64,000 nt of DNA from Oceaniglobus roseus (GTDB lineage Bacteria > Pseudomonadota > Alphaproteobacteria > Rhodobacterales > Rhodobacteraceae): positions 248,001 to 312,000 of the forward strand of contig NZ_PNOS01000001.1 in assembly GCF_002869745.1 (NCBI RefSeq). Direction: 5' to 3'. Positions 46,975 to 63,039 of the stretch are shown piece after piece. The position numbers and the translations under genes are program-made. The notes under the pieces are model-generated. The model did no database searches. It was not told the origin of the DNA and worked only from the letters and a program-made list of their open reading frames with translations. The number at the start of each line of letters is the position of its first letter. Positions within the stretch are counted from its first letter, which is position 1.

Positions 46975-47002
46975 GCAGGATGGGTGACATCATCCATCCT
47001 GC
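46975..47002. repeat. 28-nt palindrome, copy 1 (after tuf)
   Basis: Arms GCAGGATGGGTGAC and ATCATCCATCCTGC form a near-perfect palindrome (one G-T type difference in the stem) beginning 8 bases after the tuf stop codon. A copy with 14-bp perfect arms follows rplA at 52007-52034. No U tract follows, and a separate typical terminator comes next, so it is not simply a terminator. Confidence 0.75.
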
Positions 47003-47026
47003 ACCCGTGAAGGGCTTGAAATGTCA

Positions 47027-47056
47027 GGGCGGTCCCATGGGCCGCCCTTTCCTTTT
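47027..47056 (+). terminator. Rho-independent terminator of tuf
   Basis: GGGCGG and CCGCCC arms, extended inside by CCC/GGG with a bulged T, are followed by TTTCCTTTT. It lies about 60 bases after the tuf stop and before the transporter gene. Confidence 0.75.
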
Positions 47057-47070
47057 CCGGAGGTGACCCA

Positions 47071-48057
47071 GTGCTGAACTTCATCCATTTCGCCCATGCC
47101 CTGGGCGAGCATCCGCGGTGGAAGCCGCTGCGCGACCACCACGAGATCGCCGCGGCCCTGGAAGCGCCCGAGCCCGCATGGCTGCACCTCCATGCCGAGG
47201 ATCCCGGCACCCGTCCCTGGATCGACGAGAACCTCTCCTACCTCGATCCGTCGATCCGCGCCGCCCTGACCCAACCCGAGACGCGGCCGCGGGCGGTCCG
47301 GATCGGCGACGGGCTGCTGGTGATCCTGCGCGGCATCAACATGGATCCGGGCGAGGATCCCGAGGACATGATCTCGGTACGGATGTGGATCGACCCGGCG
47401 CGCATCGTGTCGCTGTCGCGCCGCAAGCTGGCCTCGGTCATGCAGCTGGACCGCGAGTGCGGCGAGGGGAAGGGGCCGAAGGACGCGGGCAGCTTCCTTG
47501 CCCACCTGATCGAGCAGCTGACGACGCGGATCGAGACCCAGATCGACGACCTGGACGACCGCACCGAATCGCTGGAGGCGGCGGTGATCGGCGACCCCAA
47601 CGGCGCACAGGGGGCCGAGCTGTCGGACCTGCGGCTGGAGGCCATCGACCTGCGCCAGTACATGGGCCCGCAGCGCGACGCGATCCGTGACGTGCTGGCC
47701 AGCGGGGTCGACTGGCTGACCGAGGCGCACCGCAGCACCCTGAACGAACAGCACAGCCGGATGACCCGGGTGGTGGAGGAGCTCGAGGCGACGCGCGACC
47801 AGCTTCAGGCGATCCGCGACGAGCTGGGCCGCGCCATGGACGAGCGGCTGAACCGCAACCTTTACATCCTGTCGGTGATCTCGGCGGTGTTCCTGCCGCT
47901 CGGCTTCCTGACCGGGCTGATGGGGATCAACCTGGCCGGCATGCCCGGCGCCAATTGGCCGCCCGCCTTCTGGGTGTTCACCGCCTCGCTCGCCGTGCTG
48001 TCGGCGGCCATCGTTGTGCTCTTGTGGTGCCTGAAACTCGTCAGGCCGCGGCGCTGA
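47071..48057 (+). CDS. CorA-family divalent metal transporter (ZntB-like)
   Basis: A 328-residue protein with a large cytoplasmic N-terminal domain and two C-terminal helices. The pore signature is GLMGINLAGMPG, where GIN replaces the GMN of magnesium CorA, as in ZntB-type zinc transporters. The stalk helix (about 180-270) includes RLNRNLYILSVISAVFLPLGFLTGL. Basic residues close the C terminus (CLKLVRPRR). The start is a GTG 8 bases after CGGAGG. Transported ion (Mg, Zn or Cd) cannot be told. Confidence 0.87.
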   Translation: MLNFIHFAHALGEHPRWKPLRDHHEIAAALEAPEPAWLHLHAEDPGTRPWIDENLSYLDPSIRAALTQPETRPRAVRIGDGLLVILRGINMDPGEDPEDMISVRMWIDPARIVSLSRRKLASVMQLDRECGEGKGPKDAGSFLAHLIEQLTTRIETQIDDLDDRTESLEAAVIGDPNGAQGAELSDLRLEAIDLRQYMGPQRDAIRDVLASGVDWLTEAHRSTLNEQHSRMTRVVEELEATRDQLQAIRDELGRAMDERLNRNLYILSVISAVFLPLGFLTGLMGINLAGMPGANWPPAFWVFTASLAVLSAAIVVLLWCLKLVRPRR

Positions 48058-48075
48058 GAGGGTGGGGGCAATGAG

Positions 48076-48104
48076 AAAGGGCGCGGAGACGATCCGCGCC
48101 CTTT
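48076..48104. terminator. Bidirectional terminator between convergent genes
   Basis: AAAGGGCGCGGA (48076-48087) and TCCGCGCCCTTT (48093-48104) make a perfect 12-bp stem with a 5-base loop. The A run and T run at its ends allow it to work in both directions, matching the convergent transporter and DUF892 genes. Confidence 0.85.
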
Positions 48105-48126
48105 GCTTCTGTCCGATTAACCGGGG

Positions 48127-48624
48127 TCAGGCGGCCTTCTCGTTCACCCCGCCCTTCGTGGCGATCTTCGTCATGTGCCTGTCGCCGCTGCGCGTGTTCT
48201 CGAGGCACTGCTCCAGCAGGGCCGCGTCGCCGTCGAAGCCCAGCCGGTTCGCGAAGGCCGTGACGCAGCCATAACCCGCGAGGCCGTAGTGGACCATCCG
48301 CTGGTACTGGGTGATGATCGCGGCGTCCTTCACGCTGCTGTCTCCGAACTCCATGTCGAGCGCGTGGGCATGCACCTCGGTCACGAGGCCCTCCATGCCC
48401 TTGCAATGCTCGCCCGTCGGGTCGATCCCGTGGTCCGAGCAGATCTTCGCGATCGTCTCCATGCCTTCGGAGATGCCGTTCGAGCCCGCGATCAGGGCCT
48501 CGCTCAGCTCCTTGTCCTCGGCCGCGCGGCCGAGCTTCGTCGTGGCGTCGAGCGACTGCTTGTTGGCGCTGTAGAGGTCCTGCAGCTGGTCGAGATAGAG
48601 GTCCTTGAGGGTGTTCATGGTCAT
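48127..48624 (-). CDS. DUF892 ferritin-like protein (YciF/YciE type)
   Basis: A 165-residue four-helix protein beginning TMTMNTLKDLYLDQLQDLYSANKQ-like, typical of the DUF892/YciF group. Helical repeats carry conserved Glu/His residues (ISEGMETIAKICSDHGIDPTGEHCKGMEGLVTEVHAHALD) that could form a di-iron site. Such proteins are induced by stress, and their role is unclear. The start at 48624 is favoured because AAGGAGG is 6 bases ahead of it; a second Met is two codons later (48618). It is convergent with the metal transporter gene. Confidence 0.87.
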   Translation of the reverse strand: MTMNTLKDLYLDQLQDLYSANKQSLDATTKLGRAAEDKELSEALIAGSNGISEGMETIAKICSDHGIDPTGEHCKGMEGLVTEVHAHALDMEFGDSSVKDAAIITQYQRMVHYGLAGYGCVTAFANRLGFDGDAALLEQCLENTRSGDRHMTKIATKGGVNEKAA

Positions 48625-48779
48625 GGTCGTCCTCCTTGGATCGGTGATCCGGCATCGGTTTGCCTGTCCAACGGTCGCTGGCGCCCATGGTTCCTGCGTC
48701 GCGCGCCGGCACGCGGGAACGATGGGCGAGGATGGCTCTTGATTTCCCGCGGGAACGGCTTTAGGCACGGCCTCGGCCT

Positions 48780-48855
48780 AGGGGTTTAGCTCAGTTGGTA
48801 GAGCATCGGTCTCCAAAACCGAGGGTCGTGGGTTCGAGTCCCCCAGCCCCTGCCA
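48780..48855 (+). tRNA. tRNA-Trp (anticodon CCA)
   Basis: The acceptor stem AGGGGTT pairs with AGCCCCT through one T-G pair, then discriminator G and an encoded CCA. D-arm GCTCAGTTGGTAGAGC, anticodon loop CTCCAAA with anticodon CCA at 48813-48815 in stem TCGGT/ACCGA, and T-arm with TTCGAGT are all canonical. It reads tryptophan UGG codons. It belongs to the conserved tRNA-Trp, secE, nusG neighbourhood but is followed here by an antisense gene. Confidence 0.98.
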
Positions 48856-48864
48856 TTCCATCCG

Positions 48865-49683
48865 TCACATCTTCATCTGCCAGGCGACGCGCACGCCCGG
48901 ATTGCGCCGCAGGCCGCGTTCCATGGCGTCGAACCGCACGCCGAGCGGCCAGTGCGACAGGCGGTTGCGCATGGTGGCGATGCCTTCGAACAGCGCCGTG
49001 TCGTCCAGCCCCGCCACCGCGGCGGCGGCGAGGTCCGCGGGACCGATGGCGCGCTCGCAGCGGAACGCCACGGTGTCCTCGCGGCAGAAGGCGACGGGCG
49101 TGAAGGCATCGCCGAAGCGGGCCATCTGGGCGGCAAGCCAGGGCTGCGACCAGTGCAGGAAGTCCTGGTGGATCAGCAGGGCGCCCGGCAGCAGCGAGGG
49201 GAAGAACTGCGCGGTCATCCTGTCGCAGAGTTCGGTCTTCTTCGCCGCGTCCACCGCCAGGATCTCGATCGGCCCGCCGTCCCAGCCCAGCTCGGTGATC
49301 TCGCCCCGGTGCAGGCGCACGCGGTCGGCCCAGGGGGCGAGGTGACGCTCGGCCAGCCAGAGCATGTCGTTGCCCTCGAACGGCGCGACGCCCCGATTAT
49401 AGAGCATGCGCCGCTTGGTCTTCTCGTCCACCGTGAACTTGTCGTAGGCATGGACGAAGCCCGGCCGGACGCCGTCGGCATGGCCCGCGGCCAGCCGCGC
49501 GGTCGATCCGCCGACGAAGGCGCCAAGGTCCACCACGGCGCCGCGGCCCTCCATCCAGTCCCGCGTCGCCCAGTAGTAGAACCGGCACTCCTCCTCGGCC
49601 ATCATCGTGGGCACGGCGGCAAGGCGGGGGTCTTCGGAGACGTCAAGGGCCGCCCAGGGGCGGTCGTCGAACGGTGCTGGCAT
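48865..49683 (-). CDS. Class I SAM-dependent methyltransferase-like protein
   Basis: A 272-residue protein with a probable Rossmann-type cofactor site: GRGAVVDLGAFVGGSTARLAAG (about residues 46-67) as motif I, then VHAYDKF and an acidic DAAKKTE region (about residue 135), LPGALLIHQDFLHWS being the usual strand-end position. It resembles the TylF/macrocin O-methyltransferase-like or Methyltransf_24 group. The gene lies antisense in the short gap that normally joins tRNA-Trp to secE, only nine bases after the tRNA CCA. Start chosen at the ATG beginning MPAPFDD. Confidence 0.72.
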   Translation of the reverse strand: MPAPFDDRPWAALDVSEDPRLAAVPTMMAEEECRFYYWATRDWMEGRGAVVDLGAFVGGSTARLAAGHADGVRPGFVHAYDKFTVDEKTKRRMLYNRGVAPFEGNDMLWLAERHLAPWADRVRLHRGEITELGWDGGPIEILAVDAAKKTELCDRMTAQFFPSLLPGALLIHQDFLHWSQPWLAAQMARFGDAFTPVAFCREDTVAFRCERAIGPADLAAAAVAGLDDTALFEGIATMRNRLSHWPLGVRFDAMERGLRRNPGVRVAWQMKM

Positions 49684-49747
49684 GGAACGGGCCCTCCCTC
49701 GTCGGCTCAAGCCTAGCGGTGCGGGCGCGGCGTCACAACGGCGGCGC

Positions 49748-49776
49748 TTGAATTGCACGGCCCATGGGCGTATCTG
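49748..49776 (+). promoter_or_regulatory. Possible secE promoter
   Basis: TTGAAT (49748-49753), a 17-base spacer and TATCTG (49771-49776) precede secE by 30 bases. The methyltransferase gene points away, so secE needs its own promoter here; the -10 match is modest. Confidence 0.4.
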
Positions 49777-49805
49777 CACCGCGACAGACACAGGATCCAA
49801 GACCC

Positions 49806-50006
49806 ATGGCAGTGAAAACCAACCCGTTCCGATTCTTGCAGCAGGTCCGGGCCGAAGTGGCCAAGGTCGTCTGGCCGACCCGCCGCGAGGTCGCGCTGAC
49901 GACGGTGATGGTCTTCGTCATGGCGACGATCACGGCGATCTTCTTCTTCTCCGTCGATCTGCTGATCCGAACCGGGCTCCAGGCCATCCTGGGCATGTTC
50001 GGCTGA
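49806..50006 (+). CDS. secE: Preprotein translocase subunit SecE
   Basis: A 66-residue short-form SecE with a cytoplasmic amphipathic segment FLQQVRAEVAKVVWPTRREVALTTVMVF (the family signature with VxWP) and one membrane helix (about 36-58). It stabilises SecY in the inner membrane channel. The ATG beginning MAVKTNP is selected because the family signature follows at normal distance. It is followed by nusG, as in most bacteria. Confidence 0.95.
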   Translation: MAVKTNPFRFLQQVRAEVAKVVWPTRREVALTTVMVFVMATITAIFFFSVDLLIRTGLQAILGMFG

Positions 50007-50072
50007 AATCGCGGTTCGGCCCTTGAATCCGGCACGCAGCGGCGCTAAGCGGGGCGCCAATCCATGAGACAT

Positions 50073-50105
50073 GGCGTGCCACGATTCGCGAGGCACGCCG
50101 CTTTT
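50073..50105 (+). terminator. Terminator-like hairpin between secE and nusG
   Basis: GGCGTGCC (50073-50080) and GGCACGCC (50092-50099) form an 8-bp stem with an 11-base loop followed by GCTTTT. It may attenuate read-through from secE into nusG, so nusG could have a separate promoter or be controlled by partial termination. Confidence 0.55.
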
Positions 50106-50182
50106 CATTGGGGCAGGGCGGTTCCGCCGCTTTGACAGGAATGCATTCCGGCCCCGGCCGGACAAGAAGGGCAGCGAGTGAC

Positions 50183-50716
50183 ATGGCGAAACGGTGGTAT
50201 TCGGTGAGCGTGCTCTCGAACTTCGAAAAGAAGATCGCCGAGCAGATCCGCGCCGAGGTTGCCGAGAAGGGCCTCGAGGACGAGATCGAGGAGGTCCTGG
50301 TCCCCACAGAGGAGGTGATCGAGATCCGCCGCGGCAAGAAGGTCCCGACCGAGCGGCGCTTCATGCCGGGCTACGTGCTGGTGCGGATGGAGATGTCGGA
50401 CCAGGGCTATCACCTGATCAACTCGATCAACCGCGTCACCGGCTTCCTCGGTCCCCAGGGCCGCCCGATGCCGATGCGCGATGCCGAGGTGAACCAGATC
50501 CTGAACCGGGTCGAGGAGAACACGAACGCGCCGCGCACCCTGATCTCGTTCGACATCGGCGAGAAGGTGTCGGTGAACGACGGGCCCTTCGAGGGCTTCG
50601 AGGGGATGGTCGACAGCGTCGACGACGAGCACCAGCGCCTGAAGGTGACGGTCTCGATCTTCGGCCGGGCGACCCCGATCGAGCTGGAATTCACTCAGGT
50701 CACGAAAGCGTCCTGA
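50183..50716 (+). CDS. nusG: Transcription termination/antitermination factor NusG
   Basis: A 177-residue RNA polymerase-binding factor. The NGN domain starts MAKRWYSVSVLSNFEKKIAEQI and contains PTEEVIEIRRGKKVPTERRFMPGYVLVRMEM; the KOW domain (about 125-177) has GEKVSVNDGPFEGFEGMVDSVDD. It links RNA polymerase to Rho or to the leading ribosome. Start chosen at the Met that begins the NGN domain, after GCAGCGAG. Confidence 0.96.
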   Translation: MAKRWYSVSVLSNFEKKIAEQIRAEVAEKGLEDEIEEVLVPTEEVIEIRRGKKVPTERRFMPGYVLVRMEMSDQGYHLINSINRVTGFLGPQGRPMPMRDAEVNQILNRVEENTNAPRTLISFDIGEKVSVNDGPFEGFEGMVDSVDDEHQRLKVTVSIFGRATPIELEFTQVTKAS

Positions 50717-50872
50717 GTTCTGCCGCCTTCCGGCCAGCCCGGCGGGCGGATGTCGAGGTGGGAGGCGAGGGTGCCCCTGATGGGGCAGCCGGACCGAACC
50801 ACCGCAACTGATGGGCCTTCCGGGGTCCGTTGCAGGGCGGGGAAGACCCCGCCGCGATGAAGGAGAGGCCAG

Positions 50873-51298
50873 ATGGCCAAGAAGAAGATCGGCAGCCTCA
50901 AGCTGCAAGTGAAGGCGGGGCAAGCCAACCCGTCCCCGCCCGTCGGACCGGCGCTCGGTCAGCGCGGCATCAACATCATGGAATTCTGCAAGGCCTTCAA
51001 CGCGAAGACCCAGGAGATGGAGCCGGGCGCGCCCTGCCCCACCGTGATCACCTACTATCAGGACAAGTCCTTCACGATGGAAATCAAGACGCCGCCGGCG
51101 TCCTATTACCTGAAGAAGGCCGCGAAGAAGACCTCGGGCGCCAAGCTGCCGGGCCGCGAGACCGTCGGTACCGTGACCCTTAAGCAGGTGCGCGAGATCG
51201 CCGAGGCCAAGATGAAGGATCTGAACGCGACGGACGTCGAGGGCGCGATGAAGATCATCGTCGGCTCTGCGCAGTCCATGGGCATCGAGGTGAAGTAA
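50873..51298 (+). CDS. rplK: Ribosomal protein uL11
   Basis: A 141-residue protein of the GTPase-associated centre that contacts 23S rRNA and elongation factors. It starts [43 protein letters not shown], the classical L11 N terminus, and ends with the rRNA-binding C-terminal domain [19 protein letters not shown] precedes the start by 8 bases. The rplA start lies one base after its stop. Confidence 0.97.
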   Translation: MAKKKIGSLKLQVKAGQANPSPPVGPALGQRGINIMEFCKAFNAKTQEMEPGAPCPTVITYYQDKSFTMEIKTPPASYYLKKAAKKTSGAKLPGRETVGTVTLKQVREIAEAKMKDLNATDVEGAMKIIVGSAQSMGIEVK

Positions 51299-51299
51299 G

Positions 51300-51998
51300 A
51301 TGGCAAAGCTTGGAAAACGCACCCGCGCCGCCCGCGAAGCCGTCGCCGGCAAGGCTAACCTGACGGTCGAAGAGGCCGTGAAGCTGATCAAGGCCAACGC
51401 CAAGGCGAAGTTCGACGAGACGATCGAGATCGCGATGAACCTGGGCGTCGACCCGCGCCACGCCGACCAGATGGTTCGCGGCACCGTGACCCTGCCGAAC
51501 GGCACCGGCAAGGCCGTGCGCGTGGCGGTCTTCGCCCGCGGCGCCAAGGCCGACGAGGCCACCGCGGCGGGCGCCGACGTGGTGGGCGCCGAGGACCTGA
51601 TGGAGCAGGTCCAGGGCGGCAACATCAACTTCGACCGCTGCATCGCCACCCCGGACATGATGCCGATCGTCGGCCGTCTGGGCAAGATCCTGGGCCCGCG
51701 CAACCTGATGCCGAACCCGAAGATCGGCACCGTGACCATGGACGTGAAGGAAGCCGTGCAGGCGGCCAAGGGCGGCCAGGTCCAGTTCAAGGCCGAGAAG
51801 GCCGGCCAGATCCACGCCGGCGTCGGCAAGGCCTCGTTCGACGAGGCGAAGCTGGTCGAGAACGTGCGCGCCTTCGTGGACGCCGTGAGCAAGGCGAAGC
51901 CCGCGGGCGCCAAGGGCACCTACATGAAGGCGGTCAACCTGACCTCTTCCATGGGCCCCGGCGTCACCGTCGACGTGGCCAGCGCGCTCGGGAACTGA
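51300..51998 (+). CDS. rplA: Ribosomal protein uL1
   Basis: A 232-residue protein of the L1 stalk that also autoregulates the rplKA transcript by binding its leader in other bacteria. Motifs [23 protein letters not shown] and [22 protein letters not shown] are typical. The C terminus ends [23 protein letters not shown]. It is followed by a long, hairpin-rich gap before rplJ. Confidence 0.97.
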   Translation: MAKLGKRTRAAREAVAGKANLTVEEAVKLIKANAKAKFDETIEIAMNLGVDPRHADQMVRGTVTLPNGTGKAVRVAVFARGAKADEATAAGADVVGAEDLMEQVQGGNINFDRCIATPDMMPIVGRLGKILGPRNLMPNPKIGTVTMDVKEAVQAAKGGQVQFKAEKAGQIHAGVGKASFDEAKLVENVRAFVDAVSKAKPAGAKGTYMKAVNLTSSMGPGVTVDVASALGN

Positions 51999-52275
51999 GC
52001 GATTTCGCAGGATGGGTGATATCACCCATCCTGCCCCGAATTTGGCGGACCTCGGTCCGCCAATGGCAGGGCCCCCGGGCCCTGTCCTGTCCGAGACGGA
52101 GGGTGGGCGGAAACGCCGGTAAATCCTTCCTGAGATGGGAAGCGAGACGAACTTTCAGGGGGTTTCGGCCCTCGGGCGGTTTTGGCCTCGGGACCCTGAA
52201 CGGACCCGATCCCCCGCACTTGCGGGGGCTGACTAGAGCCGGAGGGGGCGACCTCTCCAAACTTGGAGTGAAACT
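51999..52275 (+). promoter_or_regulatory. rplJ leader with successive hairpins
   Basis: This 277-base non-coding gap precedes the GTG start of rplJ. After the palindrome at 52007-52034 come perfect stems TTGGCGGAC/GTCCGCCAA (52042-52063), CAGGGCC/GGCCCTG (52067-52084) and CCCCCGC/GCGGGGG (52211-52228). In many bacteria the L10-L12 complex binds a structured leader here and represses its own translation; the kink-type part TCCTTCCTGAGATGGGAAG-like at about 52126-52144 fits that idea but the L10 binding site is inferred only. Confidence 0.55.
52007..52034. repeat. 28-nt perfect palindrome, copy 2 (after rplA)
   Basis: GCAGGATGGGTGAT is followed immediately by its exact reverse complement ATCACCCATCCTGC, starting nine bases after the rplA stop. 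It matches the element after tuf (46975-47002) in nearly every base. Confidence 0.8.
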
Positions 52276-52794
52276 GTGGATAGAGCCCAGAAAGAGAAAG
52301 GGGTCGAGGAACTCGGCCAGATCTTCGAAAGCTCTGGCGTCGTGGTGGTTGCCCACTACGCGGGAATGACAGTTGCCGAGATGCAGGACCTGCGCGCACG
52401 CATGCGTGAAGCGGGCGGGTCCGTTCGCGTTGCCAAGAACAAGCTCGCCAAGATCGCCCTTGAGGGGAAGCCGGTGTCGTCCATCGGCAACCTGCTCACG
52501 GGCATGACCGTGTTGTCCTTTTCCGAGGACCCCGTGGCGGCAGCCAAGGTGGCCCAGGAATTCTCCAAGGGGAATCAGAAGTTCCTGATTCTCGGCGGGG
52601 CCATGGGCGACACGGCGCTGGATCCGGAAGGTGTGAAGGCCGTCGCCGCCATGCCGTCGCGTGAGGAGCTCATCGCTTCGATCGTCGGCTGCATCGGGGC
52701 GCCTGCCGCGAACATCGCCGGGGCCATTGGCGCGCCTGCAAGCAACATCGCGAGCATCCTCTCGACCATCGAGGAGCGTGGCGAAGCCGCGTAA
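52276..52794 (+). CDS. rplJ: Ribosomal protein uL10
   Basis: A 172-residue stalk base protein that anchors the L7/L12 dimers on 23S rRNA. It begins with a GTG codon, [36 protein letters not shown], with [10 protein letters not shown] and a C-terminal helix [21 protein letters not shown] that binds L7/L12. The long structured leader upstream points to the usual autoregulation. Confidence 0.96.
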   Translation: MDRAQKEKGVEELGQIFESSGVVVVAHYAGMTVAEMQDLRARMREAGGSVRVAKNKLAKIALEGKPVSSIGNLLTGMTVLSFSEDPVAAAKVAQEFSKGNQKFLILGGAMGDTALDPEGVKAVAAMPSREELIASIVGCIGAPAANIAGAIGAPASNIASILSTIEERGEAA

Positions 52795-52865
52795 GCAAAC
52801 GTCTGAACCGCGTGGGGTTGTTTCGACACACGCTGGAACACATCTGAAAGAACGGAAAGCATCAA

Positions 52866-53249
52866 ATGGCTGATCTGAAGAAACTTGCTGAAGAGATCGT
52901 GGGTCTGACCCTTCTCGAAGCCCAGGAACTGAAAACCATCCTCAAGGACGAGTACGGCATCGAGCCCGCCGCGGGCGGCGCCGTCATGATGGCCGGCCCC
53001 GCCGGCGACGCCGGTGGCGCTGCCGCCGCGGAAGAGCAGACCGAGTTCGACGTGATCCTGAAGAGCGCCGGCGCTCAGAAGATCAACGTGATCAAGGAAG
53101 TCCGCGCCATCACCGGGCTCGGCCTGAAGGAAGCCAAGGACCTCGTCGAGGCCGGTGGCAAGGCCGTCAAGGAGCAGGTCTCCAAGGCCGAAGCCGACGA
53201 CATCAAGGCGAAGCTGGAAGCGGCCGGCGCCGAAGTCGAGCTGAAGTGA
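52866..53249 (+). CDS. rplL: Ribosomal protein bL12 (L7/L12)
   Basis: A 127-residue multicopy stalk protein that recruits elongation factors. An N-terminal dimerisation domain ([33 protein letters not shown]), an Ala/Gly hinge ([24 protein letters not shown]) and the factor-binding C-terminal domain ([36 protein letters not shown]) are complete. A hairpin-rich gap of 238 bases separates it from rpoB. Confidence 0.97.
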   Translation: MADLKKLAEEIVGLTLLEAQELKTILKDEYGIEPAAGGAVMMAGPAGDAGGAAAAEEQTEFDVILKSAGAQKINVIKEVRAITGLGLKEAKDLVEAGGKAVKEQVSKAEADDIKAKLEAAGAEVELK

Positions 53250-53487
53250 TCCGCGCCGTGCCCTCGGGCACGGAGCACCAGGTACAAGGCTGGTCCCGGA
53301 GGTTCCGGGGCCAGCCTCCCGCGTCTCGGGAAGGGCTGATGCGCTCAGCCTTTCCCAAGCCGCGGTTCAGGATCGGGAGGCCTCCTGTGGGAAGGGGGCC
53401 AGGTATGGATCTGAACCCGCTGTTTCGTGAGGGCCGAGTACCGCCGCCCACCGGTGCCGTGCCCGCGAAAAGAAAGGTGACTACCAC
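53250..53487 (+). promoter_or_regulatory. Structured rplL-rpoB intergenic region
   Basis: Three strong hairpins lie in this 238-base gap: CCGTGCC/GGCACGG (53256-53273), AGGCTGG with an inner CCCGGA against TCCGGG/CCAGCCT (53287-53317), and GGGAAGGGCTGA/TCAGCCTTTCCC (53328-53356, one G-T pair). In E. coli the same gap holds a partial terminator and an RNase III site that lower rpoBC relative to the ribosomal genes; the same role here is inference. No gene is seen in it. Confidence 0.6.
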
Positions 53488-57627
<4,140 letters not shown>

Positions 57628-57633
57628 GGCCAC

Positions 57634-57681
57634 GCCGGAATTCGCCAGGATTCCGGCCCGGCTTCCCGAGGGAGGCCGGGC
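57634..57681 (+). promoter_or_regulatory. Overlapping hairpins between rpoB and rpoC
   Basis: GCCGGAAT/ATTCCGGC (57634-57657, 8-base loop) overlaps by two bases a second stem GCCCGGC/GCCGGGC with inner TCCC/GGGA (57656-57681). They cannot fully form together. No U tract follows, so they are not terminators; mRNA processing or stability control is possible. Confidence 0.45.
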
Positions 57682-57723
57682 CCCGCTCCCTCCGCTTTCA
57701 AGACGAAATCTCAAGGATTGAAG

Positions 57724-61968
<4,245 letters not shown>

Positions 61969-61993
61969 GCCCGGATCCCGTATCCGGACAGGA

Positions 61994-62023
61994 GGGGCTC
62001 CCGCCGCTGCGGGGGCCCCTTTT
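61994..62023 (+). terminator. Rho-independent terminator of rpoBC
   Basis: GGGGCTCCCGC (61994-62004) and GCGGGGGCCCC (62009-62019) pair over 11 bp with one T-G, loop CGCT, then TTTT. It is 25 bases after the rpoC stop, ending the large ribosomal/polymerase transcript. Confidence 0.88.
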
Positions 62024-62142
62024 CGTTTCCGCGACCTCCCGGCGAGCCGGGCAAATTGTATGGCATTCCGGCGCGAATGGCCTGTCGCCCGCCGGGGCGG
62101 AATGCTATCGCCCGGTCACGGGGCCGGAGCGGAGGGGTTCGG

Positions 62143-63039
62143 ATGAGCGACAACATGCGCGGCGCGCTGCTGATGATGACCTGCATGGTCGCCTTCACCA
62201 TCAACGACACCTTCATGAAGATCATCCTCGGCGAGATCGGGCTGTTCCAGGCGCTGTTCCTGCGCGGCATCGTCACCACAGCCGCGCTTGTCGCGCTTGC
62301 CGCGGCCATGGGCGTTCTCGTCCTGCCGCCGCGGCCCCGCGACCGCTGGCTGATCCTGGTGCGCACCTTCGCCGAGGTCTCGGCGGCCTGGCTGTTCATG
62401 ACCGCGCTGGTCCACATGCCGATCGCCAACGTCTCGGCGATCCTCCAGGTGCTGCCGCTTTCCGTGACCCTCGTCAGCGCCCTGGTCTTCCGCGACCCTC
62501 TGGGCTGGCGCAGGCTTTCGGCCATCGCCATCGGCTTCTTCGGCGTGCTGCTGATCGTGCGCCCCGGCACCGAGGGCTTCACCGTCTACTCGGTCTACGC
62601 GCTCGCCTCCGTGGCCTGCGTGACCCTGCGCGACATCGCCGCGCGGGGCCTGTCGCGCGAGGTGCCCTCGATCACCGTCGCCATGCTGACCGCCCTCGGC
62701 GTGACGCTGTCGGTCGGCGCCTTCTCGGCCTTCGAGACCTGGGAGGCGGTGGACGGCGCGACGGCCCTGCACCTTGCCGGGGCCTCGCTGTTCGTGGTGG
62801 CGGGATACCTCAGCAGCGTGATGACCATGCGCGTGGGCGAGATCGGGGTGATCGCGCCCTTCCGCTACACCAGCCTTGTCGCGGCGCTGATTCTCGGGCT
62901 GGTCGTCTTCGGCGACTGGCCCGCGCCGCTGACCCTGCTCGGGGCGGCGATCGTCGTCGGCATGGGCATCTTCACGCTGCTGCGCGAACATCACCTCGGC
63001 CGCGTCCGCCGCCGTGCCGTCACGCCGCGCCCGCTGTGA
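62143..63039 (+). CDS. EamA/DMT-family transporter
   Basis: A 298-residue membrane protein with ten predicted helices in two EamA repeats: N-terminal GALLMMTCMVAFTINDTFMKIILGEIGLFQALFLRGIVTT and C-terminal YLSSVMTMRVGEIGVIAPFRYTSLVAALILGLVVFGDWP. This drug/metabolite transporter family usually exports amino acids or small metabolites. GGAGGGG precedes the chosen ATG; a longer in-frame reading exists upstream but crosses the terminator region. It is an isolated gene between rpoC and rpsL. Confidence 0.9.
   Translation: MSDNMRGALLMMTCMVAFTINDTFMKIILGEIGLFQALFLRGIVTTAALVALAAAMGVLVLPPRPRDRWLILVRTFAEVSAAWLFMTALVHMPIANVSAILQVLPLSVTLVSALVFRDPLGWRRLSAIAIGFFGVLLIVRPGTEGFTVYSVYALASVACVTLRDIAARGLSREVPSITVAMLTALGVTLSVGAFSAFETWEAVDGATALHLAGASLFVVAGYLSSVMTMRVGEIGVIAPFRYTSLVAALILGLVVFGDWPAPLTLLGAAIVVGMGIFTLLREHHLGRVRRRAVTPRPL

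Noticed and set aside
48780-48855. tRNA-Trp as an integration site of a genomic island
   Set aside because: I looked for a repeat of the tRNA 3' end or an integrase gene nearby and found neither in the window; only one accessory-looking gene follows it.
50023-50051. TTGAAT-17-TAAGCG as a nusG promoter
   Set aside because: The -10 match is poor and a terminator-like hairpin lies directly downstream at 50073-50105, so it is not listed as a promoter.
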